DNA of 35,540 nucleotides. It comes from AWTP1-18 sp036518635 (GTDB lineage Bacteria > Pseudomonadota > Gammaproteobacteria > Burkholderiales > Rhodocyclaceae). The DNA is taken from contig DATDMT010000158.1 in assembly GCA_036518635.1 (NCBI GenBank), positions 1 to 35,540 on the forward strand, written 5' to 3'. The notes beneath the pieces are model-generated. The model saw nothing but the letters and a program-made list of their open reading frames with translations. It searched no databases and was not told the DNA's origin. Positions 25,092-35,015 of this stretch are shown here, in pieces. The number at the start of each line of letters is the position of its first letter. The stretch's first letter is position 1. The translations under genes were made by a program, and so were the position numbers.

Positions 25092-26771
25092 TTATAGCTT
25101 GAACAGGCGCACCGCTGCGGTCAGGCGCGACGCCAGGCTATGAATCTGGTTGGAGGACTGAGCCATGGCATTCATCGAGTTCACGCTGTTGTTCACCATC
25201 GCGACGATGTTGCCCATGCGCTGCTCGATTTCCGTCAGGTTGCGCGTACCTTCGCGCAGCGACTCGGTGATGCTGCCGACGGCGCTGGTGGCCGCCTCCG
25301 CGCCGCTGTGGATGCCGACCATGGTGGACGTGGCCTGCTGCACCATGTTGACGCCCTCGCCCACCGAGGTTTCGGCGCCGTGCATGCTGTCCACCGCCTC
25401 GGCCACGCCGCGCTGGATGTTGGACACCATGACGACGATTTCTTCCGTGGACTGGGCGGTGCGCTCCGCCAGCTTGCGCACCTCGTCGGCCACCACGGCG
25501 AAGCCGCGGCCCTGCTCGCCGGCGCGGGCCGCTTCGATGGCGGCGTTCAGCGCCAGCAGGTTGGTCTGGTCGGCGATGCCCTTGATGACGTTGACGATGC
25601 CGGAGATCTCGGCGGAATAGGTGCCGAGCTTCTCGATCAGGTCCGACGAGTGCTGCACCGCCTCGGCGATCCGCCCCATTTCCTCGGCGGCGCGGGAAAT
25701 CACCGCCTGGCCGGAACCCGAGGAGGTGCCGGCCTCCTCCGACAGATGGCGGGCGGTCTCGGCGGACTGGCCGACATGCTCGATCTGTTGCGAGATCGAT
25801 TCCACGGCATCGGCCGTAGCCGCTGCCGCAGCCCCTTCGGCGGAACCGTTTTCCAGCACCTGCTGGACGTCGCGCGATAAATCCTGGGCGCTGTCGAACA
25901 ACTGGTTGGCGCTGTTCAACACGTCGCCGATCAAGGAACGCAGTTGCTTCTGCATGTCGGCCAGGGCGGCCAGGATGCTGTCACTGTCGCCGGGGCTCAG
26001 CGGCACATCGACGGTCAGGTCGCCGCCGGCGATGCGCTTGGCGATCTGCGCCGCCAGGGCCGGCTCACCGCCCATCTGGCGCAGGATGTTGATGGTGATC
26101 AGGAAGGCCAGCAGCGAGACGACCAGCACCGCGCCAATGCCGAGGCCAAGCATCACGTTCTCGGCCAGATGGGTCGCCCGCTCGGCGGTCCGGGTGTCTT
26201 CCTCGACCACCTTGGCGTTAAATTCGACCACTTGATTGAGCAGCTTTTCCACCGCCAGGTAGTGGCGCTGCAGGTCGCCGCCGATCTGGTAGTACTTCTG
26301 GTAGAGGGTTTTCTGTACCGCCGGATCCTTGTTGGCGGCGAGCTGTTTGATCAGTTCGATCATCTGCTCGTCCACCGCGCGCCAGGCCTTCCACTCGCCG
26401 TCCACCTTCTTCCAGATGTCGAGTTCGCCGGGGGATTTCGGTAGAGCCTCGTAGGCCTTCCAGGTGGTATCGACGCTGGCCCAGAGCTTCTGCTTGTTCT
26501 TGGCGATGTCGGCGAACTGCTCCTGCGCCTCCGGATCGTTTTCCCAAAGGGCGGCCTCGAAGGTGTTGGAGCGTTGCGAAATTTGCATTTCCCTCAGCTT
26601 TTGCAGGGCCAATACCGAAGGCAGCAGCTTGTGGCCCATCGCCTCGACCCCCTGGACGCCGCTGTGGATACCCAGGGAACCGGTCACGGCCAGGGCAATC
26701 AGGGCAGCCACCGCCAGGGCGGAGAGCAACAGCAACTTCAGTTTCAAACTCAAGCCGTTGAGCAGGGACAT
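25092..26771 (-). CDS. methyl-accepting chemotaxis protein
   Basis: A 559-residue receptor: N-terminal membrane helix (about 11-31), a four-helix-bundle periplasmic domain (about 35-185), a second membrane helix (about 188-210), a HAMP domain starting GGEPALAAQIAKRIAGGDL, and a long cytoplasmic coiled coil whose hairpin tip reads GIADQTNLLALNAAIEAARA then GRGFAVVADEVRKLAERT. That tip binds CheA/CheW. It lacks a C-terminal CheR pentapeptide. ATG 26771 is preferred over a GTG three codons upstream. It appears to be the first gene of an operon with a short phosphate-binding-like protein and a porin, so its ligand may reach it through that binding protein. Confidence 0.95.
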   Translation of the reverse strand: MSLLNGLSLKLKLLLLSALAVAALIALAVTGSLGIHSGVQGVEAMGHKLLPSVLALQKLREMQISQRSNTFEAALWENDPEAQEQFADIAKNKQKLWASVDTTWKAYEALPKSPGELDIWKKVDGEWKAWRAVDEQMIELIKQLAANKDPAVQKTLYQKYYQIGGDLQRHYLAVEKLLNQVVEFNAKVVEEDTRTAERATHLAENVMLGLGIGAVLVVSLLAFLITINILRQMGGEPALAAQIAKRIAGGDLTVDVPLSPGDSDSILAALADMQKQLRSLIGDVLNSANQLFDSAQDLSRDVQQVLENGSAEGAAAAATADAVESISQQIEHVGQSAETARHLSEEAGTSSGSGQAVISRAAEEMGRIAEAVQHSSDLIEKLGTYSAEISGIVNVIKGIADQTNLLALNAAIEAARAGEQGRGFAVVADEVRKLAERTAQSTEEIVVMVSNIQRGVAEAVDSMHGAETSVGEGVNMVQQATSTMVGIHSGAEAATSAVGSITESLREGTRNLTEIEQRMGNIVAMVNNSVNSMNAMAQSSNQIHSLASRLTAAVRLFKL

Positions 26772-26848
26772 GGCGCGCACCCGAGGGGAAAAGGGGGAAT
26801 TTTAAGGGATCGGGCAAAAAGCACCGTCAGTAAATAGCCAGGAAACAC

Positions 26849-27277
26849 ATGCTAGAGTTAGGGCCAACTCAGGTTTTCCCTACCTACCCCATGTCCGGCA
26901 AAGAAAATCGCGCCCACCCGCGCTATGCCCTACGTTGGGCCGTCACCATTCTGATCGGATCGAATGGCGTTGGCACCAGCATCGAGGGCCAAACCCATGA
27001 GCTGTCCAGCCATGGCTGTTCCATCCTGACGGAGCGCAACTGCTTCACCCCGGAGCCGATCAAGCTGCTGCTGACCATGCCGCCGGCGACGCCGCATCGG
27101 GGATTCCAGCCCCTGGAAATCACCGCTCGGATGAAATACACGCTGCACTCCCACAAGTACGGCTGCTTCCGCATCGGCATCCAGTTCGCGGAGATGGCAG
27201 ACGAAGTGCGCCACGCTCTGGAGCAGCGCCTGCAAATTCACGCCCCGCTGGGCGTCCCGAAATCTAAGGCGGCGTGA
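26849..27277 (+). CDS. PilZ domain protein
   Basis: A 142-residue single-domain protein of the PilZ family, which binds cyclic-di-GMP. The Arg motif is present as RAHPR (R21, R25). The second motif, normally D/N-x-S-x-x-G, reads ELSSHG (E51, S53, G56), so the acidic/amide residue is Glu; binding may be altered. ATG 26849 has a good ribosome site (AGGAAA); an ATG at 26891 would give 128 residues with the domain intact but has no such site. It is divergent from the MCP operon. The stop codon and last codons lie in a 17-bp palindrome with one mismatch (repeat at 27264). Confidence 0.85.
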   Translation: MLELGPTQVFPTYPMSGKENRAHPRYALRWAVTILIGSNGVGTSIEGQTHELSSHGCSILTERNCFTPEPIKLLLTMPPATPHRGFQPLEITARMKYTLHSHKYGCFRIGIQFAEMADEVRHALEQRLQIHAPLGVPKSKAA

Positions 27278-27374
27278 GGCGCTGCCTCAGGCCGCCTTAG
27301 CTCGGGCATAAACGCCCGCCCCTCCCATCCTCCCCGCGCGGGGAGGCTATTGATTGGCTCGCTACGCTCGATAT

Positions 27375-27376
<2 letters not shown>
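27264..27376 (+). repeat. composite gene-end repeat, copy 5 (PilZ gene/livGF)
   Basis: Hairpin A: 27264-27280 pairs with 27284-27300, 17 bp with one mismatch, loop GCT; the PilZ-gene stop TGA is in the left arm. Hairpin B: CCTCCCC (27329-27335) with GGGGAGG (27340-27346), loop GCGC, preceded by CCCGCCCCTCCCAT as in copy 2. CTATTGATTGG replaces the CTAGT motif, then GCTCGCTACGCTCGATAT, nearly identical to copy 4. The element reaches the stop of the convergent livGF gene. Confidence 0.8.
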
Positions 27377-28957
<1,581 letters not shown>

Positions 28958-28961
<4 letters not shown>

Positions 28962-30049
28962 CGTTCTGCCATCTCCTGCCGCCGCCGCGGCTCGGGCCAG
29001 AGGCCGGCGGGGCGATAGAGCATCACCACCACCAGGGTCAGGCCGAACAGCATCATGCGCAACGCCTCCGGGTCCACCAGCACCTTGCCGAACAGCAGGT
29101 TCTGGATCGGCCCGGCGCCGTAGCGGAAGGCCTCGGGCAGCACGGTCAGCACGATGCAGCCGAGGATCACCCCGGGGATGTGGCCCATGCCGCCCAGCAC
29201 CACCATGCAGAGGATCATGATCGAGTCGATCAGTTGGAAGCTCTCGGGGCTGACGAACTGCTGGAAGCCGGCGAACAGGCCGCCGGCAACGCCGCCGAAG
29301 CTGGCGCCCATGGCGAAGGCCAGCAGTTTCACGTTGCGGGTGTTGATGCCGCAGGCCTTGGCGGCGATCTCGTCCTCGCGGATCGCCACCCAGGCGCGGC
29401 CGATGCGGGAATCTTCCAAGCGGATTGACAGCACCACGATCAACAGCACCAGGGCGAGGAACAGGTAGTAGTAGAGATGCAGCGAGGAGACGTGCAGGCC
29501 GCCGATCTCCAGGCCGCGGCCGAGGTTCACCGGACCGAGGTGCAGCGGGTCGATCTGGGTGATGCCCTGGGCGCCGTTGGTGACGTTCACCGGCGCATAC
29601 AGATTGTTCATGAAGATGCGGACGATCTCGCCGAAGCCGAGGGTGACGATGGCTAGGTAGTCGCCGCGGAGGCGCAGCGTCGGCGCCCCCAGCAAGGCAC
29701 CGCAGACCCCGGCCAGCAGCGCGCCGGCCGGCAGCAGCAGCCACAGCGGGCCGTGCAGACCGCCTGGGAACATGGCGGCAATGGCCGGGAAGTGCTCGGT
29801 CAGGTGGGGCGAGGAGAACAGCGCGTAGAGATAGGCCCCCACCGCGTAGAAGGCCACGTAGCCCAGGTCCAGCAGGCCGGCATAGCCGACCACGATGTTG
29901 AGGCCCAGGGCCAGCAGAATGTAGATCAGCACGAAGTCCAGCACCCGCACCCAGGCGGCGCCGAACAGGCCGCCGGCGACGAAGGGCAGCACGGCCAGTA
30001 AGAGGCCGATGCCGGCGGTGGACAGCAGGGCCTTGGTACGCGGACTCAT
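28958..30049 (-). CDS. livM: branched-chain amino acid ABC transporter permease LivM
   Basis: A 363-residue inner-membrane permease with about ten hydrophobic helices. Typical LivM blocks are YILLALGLNIVVGYAGLLDLGYVAFYAVGAY split across the N-terminal third, LRLRGDYLAIVTLGFGEI (the ATPase-contacting EAA-like region), GASFGGVAGGLFA and VVLGGMGHIPGVILG. The ATG at 30049 starts 7 bases after the livH stop; a GTG at 30064 that would overlap livH is the alternative. The stop overlaps the livG start, giving translational coupling. Confidence 0.95.
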
Positions 30050-30056
30050 CGTGGCC

Positions 30057-30980
30057 TCAGGCACGTTCTGCCACCCGCTCTCCGAGCAGTCCGGACGGGC
30101 GGAAGATCAGCACGCCGACCAGCACCAGGAAGGCGAACACGTCGCGATAATTGGAGCCGAACACGCCACCGGTCAGGTCGCCGATGTAGCCGGCGCCGAA
30201 GGCTTCGATCAGGCCCAGCAGCAGGCCGCCGACCATGGCCCCGGCGAGATTGCCGATGCCGCCCAGCACCGCCGCGGTGAAGGCTTTCAAGCCGAGCATG
30301 AAGCCCATCTGGTAATGGGCCACCGAGTAATTGACACTGACCAGCACCCCGGCCACGGCGCCGAGGGCCGAACCGATGACGAAGGTGGCGGTGATCACCC
30401 GATCCACGTTGACCCCCATCAGCCGCGCCACGGCGGGGTTCTCGGCGGTGGCGCGCATGGCGCGGCCGAGCCGGGTGCGATGCACCAGCCAGAGCAGGGC
30501 GGCCATCACCGCCCCGGCGAGAACGACGATGACGATCTGGGCGACGCTGATGCGGGCGCCGCCGAATTCCATCGGCGTCACCGGCAGCAGCTCCGGATAG
30601 GCGTGGTAGGTGCGGCCCCAGATCAGCACCGCGGAGTATTGCAGGACGATGGAAACGCCGATGGCGGTAATCAGCGGCGCCAAGCGCGGCGCGTTGCGCA
30701 GCGGCCGGTAGGCGATGCGCTCGATAGCGGCGCCGAGGGCCATGCAGACGCAGACCGCCACCAACAGGCCGAGCGGCAGCAGCAGGCCCAGCGGCACGCC
30801 AGCGGCGGCCAGGGGCTTGATCACCGCCAGGGCGACCAGGGCGCCGATCATCACCACTTCGCCATGGGCGAAATTGATCAGGCCGAGGATGCCGTAGACC
30901 ATGGTGTAGCCCAGCGCGACCAAGGCGTAGACGGCGCCGAGGACGATGCCGTTGACCAACTGCTGGATGAAAGTTTCCAT
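30057..30980 (-). CDS. livH: branched-chain amino acid ABC transporter permease LivH
   Basis: A 307-residue permease with about eight membrane helices. LivH-type blocks include LVNGIVLGAVYALVALGYTM at the N-terminus, INFAHGEVVMIGA, MRATAENPAVARLMGVNVD (the cytoplasmic coupling region) and AAVLGGIGNLAGAMVGG. It forms the heterodimeric channel with LivM. The gene begins just after a terminator that follows the binding-protein gene, so permease expression probably depends on partial read-through. Confidence 0.95.
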   Translation of the reverse strand: METFIQQLVNGIVLGAVYALVALGYTMVYGILGLINFAHGEVVMIGALVALAVIKPLAAAGVPLGLLLPLGLLVAVCVCMALGAAIERIAYRPLRNAPRLAPLITAIGVSIVLQYSAVLIWGRTYHAYPELLPVTPMEFGGARISVAQIVIVVLAGAVMAALLWLVHRTRLGRAMRATAENPAVARLMGVNVDRVITATFVIGSALGAVAGVLVSVNYSVAHYQMGFMLGLKAFTAAVLGGIGNLAGAMVGGLLLGLIEAFGAGYIGDLTGGVFGSNYRDVFAFLVLVGVLIFRPSGLLGERVAERA

Positions 30981-31008
30981 GGGCCGCGATGTTAAGGGGG
31001 CTGACGCA

Positions 31009-31036
31009 AAAACGGCGCTCCGAAAAGCGCCGTTTT
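31009..31036 (-). terminator. intrinsic terminator/attenuator after the Liv binding-protein gene
   Basis: AAAACGGCGCT (31009-31019) pairs perfectly with 31026-31036, 11 bp, loop CCGAAA, with a T-run on the minus strand. It lies 20 bases after the binding-protein stop and 29 bases before the livH start, a usual way to make more binding protein than permease. Confidence 0.88.
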
Positions 31037-31056
31037 GTCCGGGCTACCCGCCGGCC

Positions 31057-32241
31057 TTACTTGGCTGCGGGCGCTGCAGGCGCCGCGGCGCCGGGGATGA
31101 CGGTCTCCAGCACATCCCACTTGCCGCCCTTGACCACGTTGATGGTGATCGGGCCGTTCTTCAGGTCGCCCTTGTCGTCGAAGGCGATGGGGCCGATGAC
31201 GCCGCTGTAGTTGGTCTTCTTCAGCTCCGGCAGGTACTTGGCGGGCTCGCTGGAGCCGGCGCGCTTCATCGCCTCGGCCAGCACGTGCACTGCGTCGTAG
31301 CCCATCGGCGCGAAGAGTTCGACGCCGACGCCGAAACGCTTCTTGAACTTGTCGAGGAAGGCCTGGCCGCCGGGCATCTTGTCCTTCGGCAGGCCGGGGA
31401 TGGAGGCGATGGTACCGTCAGCGGCACCGCCGGCCAGCTCCAGCAGCTTCGGCGTCTGGATGCCGTCACCGCCCATCAGTTTGGCCGTAATGCCGAGGGC
31501 CTTCATCTGCTTGGCCATCGGTCCGGCCTGGGTGTCGATGCCGCCGAAGAACACCAGCTCCGGGTTCTTGGCCTTGATGTTGGTGAGGATCGCGGCGAAG
31601 TCGGTGTCCTTGTCGGTGGTGTGCTCGTGGGACACCACCTCGACGCCGGCGGCCTTCACCGTGGCCTCGAAGGCATTCGCCAGGCCCTGGCCGTAGGAGG
31701 TGCTGTCGTCGATCACGGCGACGCGCTTGGTCTTCAGGGCGTCGATGGCGTAGCGGGCGACGGCGGGGCCCTGCTGGTCGTCGTTGGCGACCACGCGGAA
31801 GGTGGTGGCGTAGCCCTGCTGGGTGTAGCGCGGGTTGGTGGAACCCGGGGAAATCTGCGGAATGCCGGCATCGGCATAAACCTTCGAAGCCGGGATCGAG
31901 GCGCCGGAATTGAAGTGGCCGACGACGCCAGCCACCTTGCTGTCCACCAGCTTCTGCGCCACGGTGGTGGCCTTCGACGGATTGGCTTCGTCGTCCTCGG
32001 CGACCAGCTCGAACTTGACCTTCTTGCCGCCGATCTCGAAGCCGGCGGCGTTCAGGTCTTCAACGCCGAGCAGGGCGCCGTTCTTGATGTCCTGGCCGAT
32101 GTGCGACTGCGGGCCGGTCAGCGGCGAGGCCATGCCGATGCGGACCACGTCCCCGCCCGAGGCGGCTTCCTGTTTACCGCAAGCGGCGAGAACCAGGACG
32201 GAGGCGGCAGAAAGGGCGATAAGGCGGAAGGGCGTGTTCAT
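31057..32241 (-). CDS. livK: branched-chain amino acid ABC transporter substrate-binding lipoprotein (LivK/BraC type)
   Basis: A 394-residue periplasmic binding protein with a lipoprotein signal: hydrophobic segment then LAAC with lipid-modified Cys21. The mature protein shows the type I periplasmic-binding fold: IGMASPLTGPQSHIGQD at the start, GVVGHFNSGASIPASKVY, STNPRYTQQG and DDSTSYGQGLANAFE. The C-terminus is an Ala/Pro-rich tail. It is the first gene of the Liv operon. The ligand is probably Leu/Ile/Val, but this family also binds amides, aromatic acids and urea, and the sequence alone does not decide. Confidence 0.93.
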   Translation of the reverse strand: MNTPFRLIALSAASVLVLAACGKQEAASGGDVVRIGMASPLTGPQSHIGQDIKNGALLGVEDLNAAGFEIGGKKVKFELVAEDDEANPSKATTVAQKLVDSKVAGVVGHFNSGASIPASKVYADAGIPQISPGSTNPRYTQQGYATTFRVVANDDQQGPAVARYAIDALKTKRVAVIDDSTSYGQGLANAFEATVKAAGVEVVSHEHTTDKDTDFAAILTNIKAKNPELVFFGGIDTQAGPMAKQMKALGITAKLMGGDGIQTPKLLELAGGAADGTIASIPGLPKDKMPGGQAFLDKFKKRFGVGVELFAPMGYDAVHVLAEAMKRAGSSEPAKYLPELKKTNYSGVIGPIAFDDKGDLKNGPITINVVKGGKWDVLETVIPGAAAPAAPAAK

Positions 32242-32275
32242 GGGCGGGAATCTCGCAGCAAGGTTGGATAGGGCT

Positions 32276-32305
32276 AAAAAAAAACCGCTCCGAAGAGCGG
32301 TTTTT
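32276..32305 (-). terminator. Rho-independent terminator of the cytochrome c gene
   Basis: On the minus strand: AAAAACCGCTC, loop TTCG, GAGCGGTTTTT and further T. The CUUCGG tetraloop makes it very stable. It lies 14 bases after the cytochrome c stop. Confidence 0.93.
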
Positions 32306-32319
32306 CAGGCGGGGCCGAA

Positions 32320-32637
32320 TTACTTGACGGACAGAACCCAGGCCACCAGCTTCTTGGCGTCGGCTTCGGTCAGGCCGGTCGCCTTGTTGGCGGGCATCGG
32401 CACGGTGCCCCAGGAACCGGAACCACCTTCCAGAACCTTCTTCACCAGCTTGTCGGTGTCGGCAGCCTTGTACTTGGCGGCGACATCCTTGAAGGCCGGG
32501 CCGACGAGCTTCTTGTCGACGGAGTGGCAGGCCAGGCAGCCCTTGGAGGTGGCCAGGGCGGTTTCGTCGGCGGCTTGGGCGGCGCCAGCGGCGAACAGGC
32601 CAGCGGCAGCGAACAGGGAAACGATGATGGACTTCAT
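32320..32637 (-). CDS. periplasmic class I cytochrome c
   Basis: A 105-residue cytochrome with a signal peptide (cleavage after AQA, residue 22) and about 83 mature residues, the size of cytochrome c551/c8. Heme is attached at CLACH (C34, C37, axial H38); the distal ligand is Met81 in VPMPAN. GPAFKDVAAKY and the terminal helix LTEADAKKLVAWVLSVK are typical of the family, which carries electrons to terminal oxidases or nitrite reductase. It has its own ribosome site (GGAG) and terminator, so it is monocistronic. Confidence 0.95.
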   Translation of the reverse strand: MKSIIVSLFAAAGLFAAGAAQAADETALATSKGCLACHSVDKKLVGPAFKDVAAKYKAADTDKLVKKVLEGGSGSWGTVPMPANKATGLTEADAKKLVAWVLSVK

Positions 32638-32844
32638 GTTTTTGCTCCAGATAGGTTAGGCAGAAAAGCCGGCTGAGTTTACCGGACTTTGGGAGGCTTG
32701 CGAATCACCTCCAGAACGGCCTCGATACGGTCGTCGGGCGGCAGGCAGTTAACGCCGCGCCAACACTGGGCGTTGACCTAATCTCGCCGAAAGGGGCCGG
32801 GCAGGGGTTTGCGCTGGATCAAGTGACTCAAACACCGACTGGGC

Positions 32845-34332
32845 TCAAGTCCCGCAGAAGGTCTGATAGGCGGCGGTAAAGGCGGCCGGCGCCGGCTCGG
32901 CGAAGCGGGCCAGCGCCGGGTTCTCCTCGAACGGCCGCTGCAGCGCCGCCAGCAGCGCCAGGAAGGGCGCCAAATCGCCGTCGGAGGCGGCGTCCACCGC
33001 CTCCTCGACCCGATGGTTGCGCGGAATGATCCAGGGGTTGGCGCCGCGCATGGCTGCGGCGTGGGCCTTTTCGTCGTCGCCGGCACGGCGAACCTGCCAA
33101 CGCTGCAGCCAGGCATCGAGGGCGAGGTGATCGGTAAACAGGGCCTGCAGGGGTGCCAGCCGACCCTCTGCGGCGTCCGCCAGGCGGCGCCAGGCCAGGG
33201 TGAAATCCACCTTGTCCTGCTGCAGCAGGCCCAGCCAATCCTCGGCCAGGGCCAGGTCCGCGGCGGCATCGCCAGCGGGTATGCCGAGTTTGGCGCGGAC
33301 GCCAGCCAGCCAGTGCTGCCGGTAGCGCTCGGGAAAGCCGTCGATGACCCCGGTGGCCAGCGCCACCGCCTCCTGCTGCTCGTCCGCCAGCAGCGGCAGC
33401 AGGGTTTCCGCCAGCCGCGCCAGGTTCCACTGGGCGACGGCGGGCTGGTTGCGGTAGGCGTAGCGCCCCTGCTCATCGATGGAGCTGAACACGGTCCGCG
33501 GGTGATAGGCCTCCATGAAGGCGCAGGGGCCGAAGTCGATGGTCTCGCCGGCGATGCTCATGTTGTCCGTGTTCATCACGCCGTGGATGAAGCCGACGAG
33601 CATCCATTGCGCCACCAGCGCCGCCTGGCGTTCGGTGACGGCGCGGAGGAAGGCCAGGTAGCGGTTCGCCGTGCCGGCCAGCGCGGGATCGTGGCGGGCG
33701 ATGGTGTAGTCGGCCAGCAGGCGCACCTCCTCGATGGCGCCACGGGCGAAGAATTCGAAGGTGCCGACGCGGATATGGCTGGCGGCGACCCGGGTCAGGT
33801 TGGCGCCGGGCAAGGGCCGCTCGCGGCGGATTTGCTCGCCGGTGCCGACCACCGCCAGGGCGCGGGTGGTCGGGATGCCCAGGGCGTGCATGGCCTCGCC
33901 GATCAGCACCTCGCGCAGCATCGGGCCGACCGCCGCCTTGCCGTCGCCGCGACGGGAAAACGGCGTGCGCCCCGAGCCCTTGAAAGCCAGGTCGCGGCGC
34001 CGGCCGTGACGATCGATCACCTCGCCGATCAGCAAGGCACGGCCGTCGCCGAGTTGCGGCGAGAACTGGCCGAACTGGTGCCCGGCATAGGCCTGGGCGA
34101 TCGGCGTGGCGCCGTCCGGCAGGCGGTTGCCGGCGAACAGCGCGGCCAGCGCCGCCTCGTCGTAGGTCGACAGGTCCAACGCCAGTTCGTCCGCCAGTGC
34201 CTGGTTGAGGTACAGCAGCACGGGAGCGGGCACTGCCTCGGGCTTCCATGCCGCGTAGAAACCCGGCAGGTCGCGGGCGTAACTGTTGTCGAAGAGGAAC
34301 CCGATTGCGGGCGCCGAAGCGGGGTGGTTCAT
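32845..34332 (-). CDS. selO: SelO/YdiU protein AMPylase
   Basis: A 495-residue pseudokinase of the SelO family, which transfers AMP to Ser, Thr or Tyr of target proteins and is tied to oxidative stress. Visible active-site elements: LAFKGSGRTPFSRRGDG (K118, nucleotide binding), MNTDN (D256-N257) and DFGP (D267). The C-terminus ends in Phe-Cys-Gly-Thr, with Cys493 at the place of selenocysteine in animal SelO; there is no UGA there. Length fits E. coli YdiU (478). A periplasmic peroxiredoxin gene lies 73 bases upstream on the same strand, which fits a redox theme. Confidence 0.95.
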   Translation of the reverse strand: MNHPASAPAIGFLFDNSYARDLPGFYAAWKPEAVPAPVLLYLNQALADELALDLSTYDEAALAALFAGNRLPDGATPIAQAYAGHQFGQFSPQLGDGRALLIGEVIDRHGRRRDLAFKGSGRTPFSRRGDGKAAVGPMLREVLIGEAMHALGIPTTRALAVVGTGEQIRRERPLPGANLTRVAASHIRVGTFEFFARGAIEEVRLLADYTIARHDPALAGTANRYLAFLRAVTERQAALVAQWMLVGFIHGVMNTDNMSIAGETIDFGPCAFMEAYHPRTVFSSIDEQGRYAYRNQPAVAQWNLARLAETLLPLLADEQQEAVALATGVIDGFPERYRQHWLAGVRAKLGIPAGDAAADLALAEDWLGLLQQDKVDFTLAWRRLADAAEGRLAPLQALFTDHLALDAWLQRWQVRRAGDDEKAHAAAMRGANPWIIPRNHRVEEAVDAASDGDLAPFLALLAALQRPFEENPALARFAEPAPAAFTAAYQTFCGT

Positions 34333-34405
34333 CGTGGTCGTGTCGGTTCGTCGCTGGAAACCAGCAAGCTAGCAAACGCCGCGCCGGAAAAAAACTGCGC
34401 CGGGA

Positions 34406-34942
34406 TCAGGGCCGGGGCAGGGCCGCCTGCTTGAACTGGGTCAGGTCGTTGATGATTTCCGTCGAATGGCGCGAGGCATCCACCGCCAGATAGACCTTGG
34501 CGATGCGCCCGGCGGGATCGATCAAGAACGTATAGCGCTTGGCCAGCGTGAACACCAGATAGTTCGCCAGGGCGCCGTACTGCCGCGCCGCCTCGGCCTT
34601 GCTGTCGGCCAGCAGCGGGAAGGGCAGGTGGTACTTGTCGGCGAAGGCCTTGTGCGAAGCGCTGTCGTCCACGCTGACGCCGACCACCTGGGCGCCCAGC
34701 GCCGTCAGCTTCGCCAGGTCGTCGCGGAAGGCGCAGGCCTCGGTGGTGCAACCCGGGGTGTCGTCCTTCGGATAGAAATACAGCACCACCCATTTGCCGC
34801 GCCAGTCGCTGAGTTGGCGCAGCACGCCGCCCTGATCGGGCAGGGCGATGGCCGGCGCCAGGCTGCCGGCTGCCGGCACGTCGGCCCAGGCGGCGCCCTG
34901 GCAGAGACAAGACAGCAGAGCGATGAGGATGATTCTGAACAT
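34406..34942 (-). CDS. exported PrxQ/BCP-type peroxiredoxin
   Basis: A 178-residue thiol peroxidase. A signal peptide (MFRIILIALLSCLCQGAAWA) is followed by the thioredoxin fold: FYPKDDTPGCTTEACAF holds the peroxidatic C65 and resolving C70, spaced as in PrxQ/BCP enzymes. Most BCP proteins are cytoplasmic, so the export signal points to periplasmic peroxide defence. A clear AGGAG precedes the ATG. The reductant is not evident from the window. Confidence 0.92.
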   Translation of the reverse strand: MFRIILIALLSCLCQGAAWADVPAAGSLAPAIALPDQGGVLRQLSDWRGKWVVLYFYPKDDTPGCTTEACAFRDDLAKLTALGAQVVGVSVDDSASHKAFADKYHLPFPLLADSKAEAARQYGALANYLVFTLAKRYTFLIDPAGRIAKVYLAVDASRHSTEIINDLTQFKQAALPRP

Positions 34943-35015
34943 GGCGGGCTCCTATCTAAACGTGTGTGCTTCCCTACACTAGATCGTCGTTCGCCGCCGA
35001 GGTTCAGCGCACCCC

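Noticed and set aside
32679..32777. 32-codon minus-strand open stretch (CWRGVNCLPPDDR) between selO and the cytochrome c gene
   Set aside because: It looks somewhat protein-like but has a stop directly upstream and no ATG or good ribosome site. It may be a gene remnant; the rest of this 207-base gap shows nothing clear.
32845..32856. Selenocysteine at the end of SelO
   Set aside because: The codon at that place is TGC (Cys) and no in-frame TGA or SECIS-like hairpin is seen.
34385..34405. Terminator after the peroxiredoxin gene
   Set aside because: A T-run is present on the minus strand, but the GC-rich flanks are direct rather than inverted repeats, so no stable hairpin forms.
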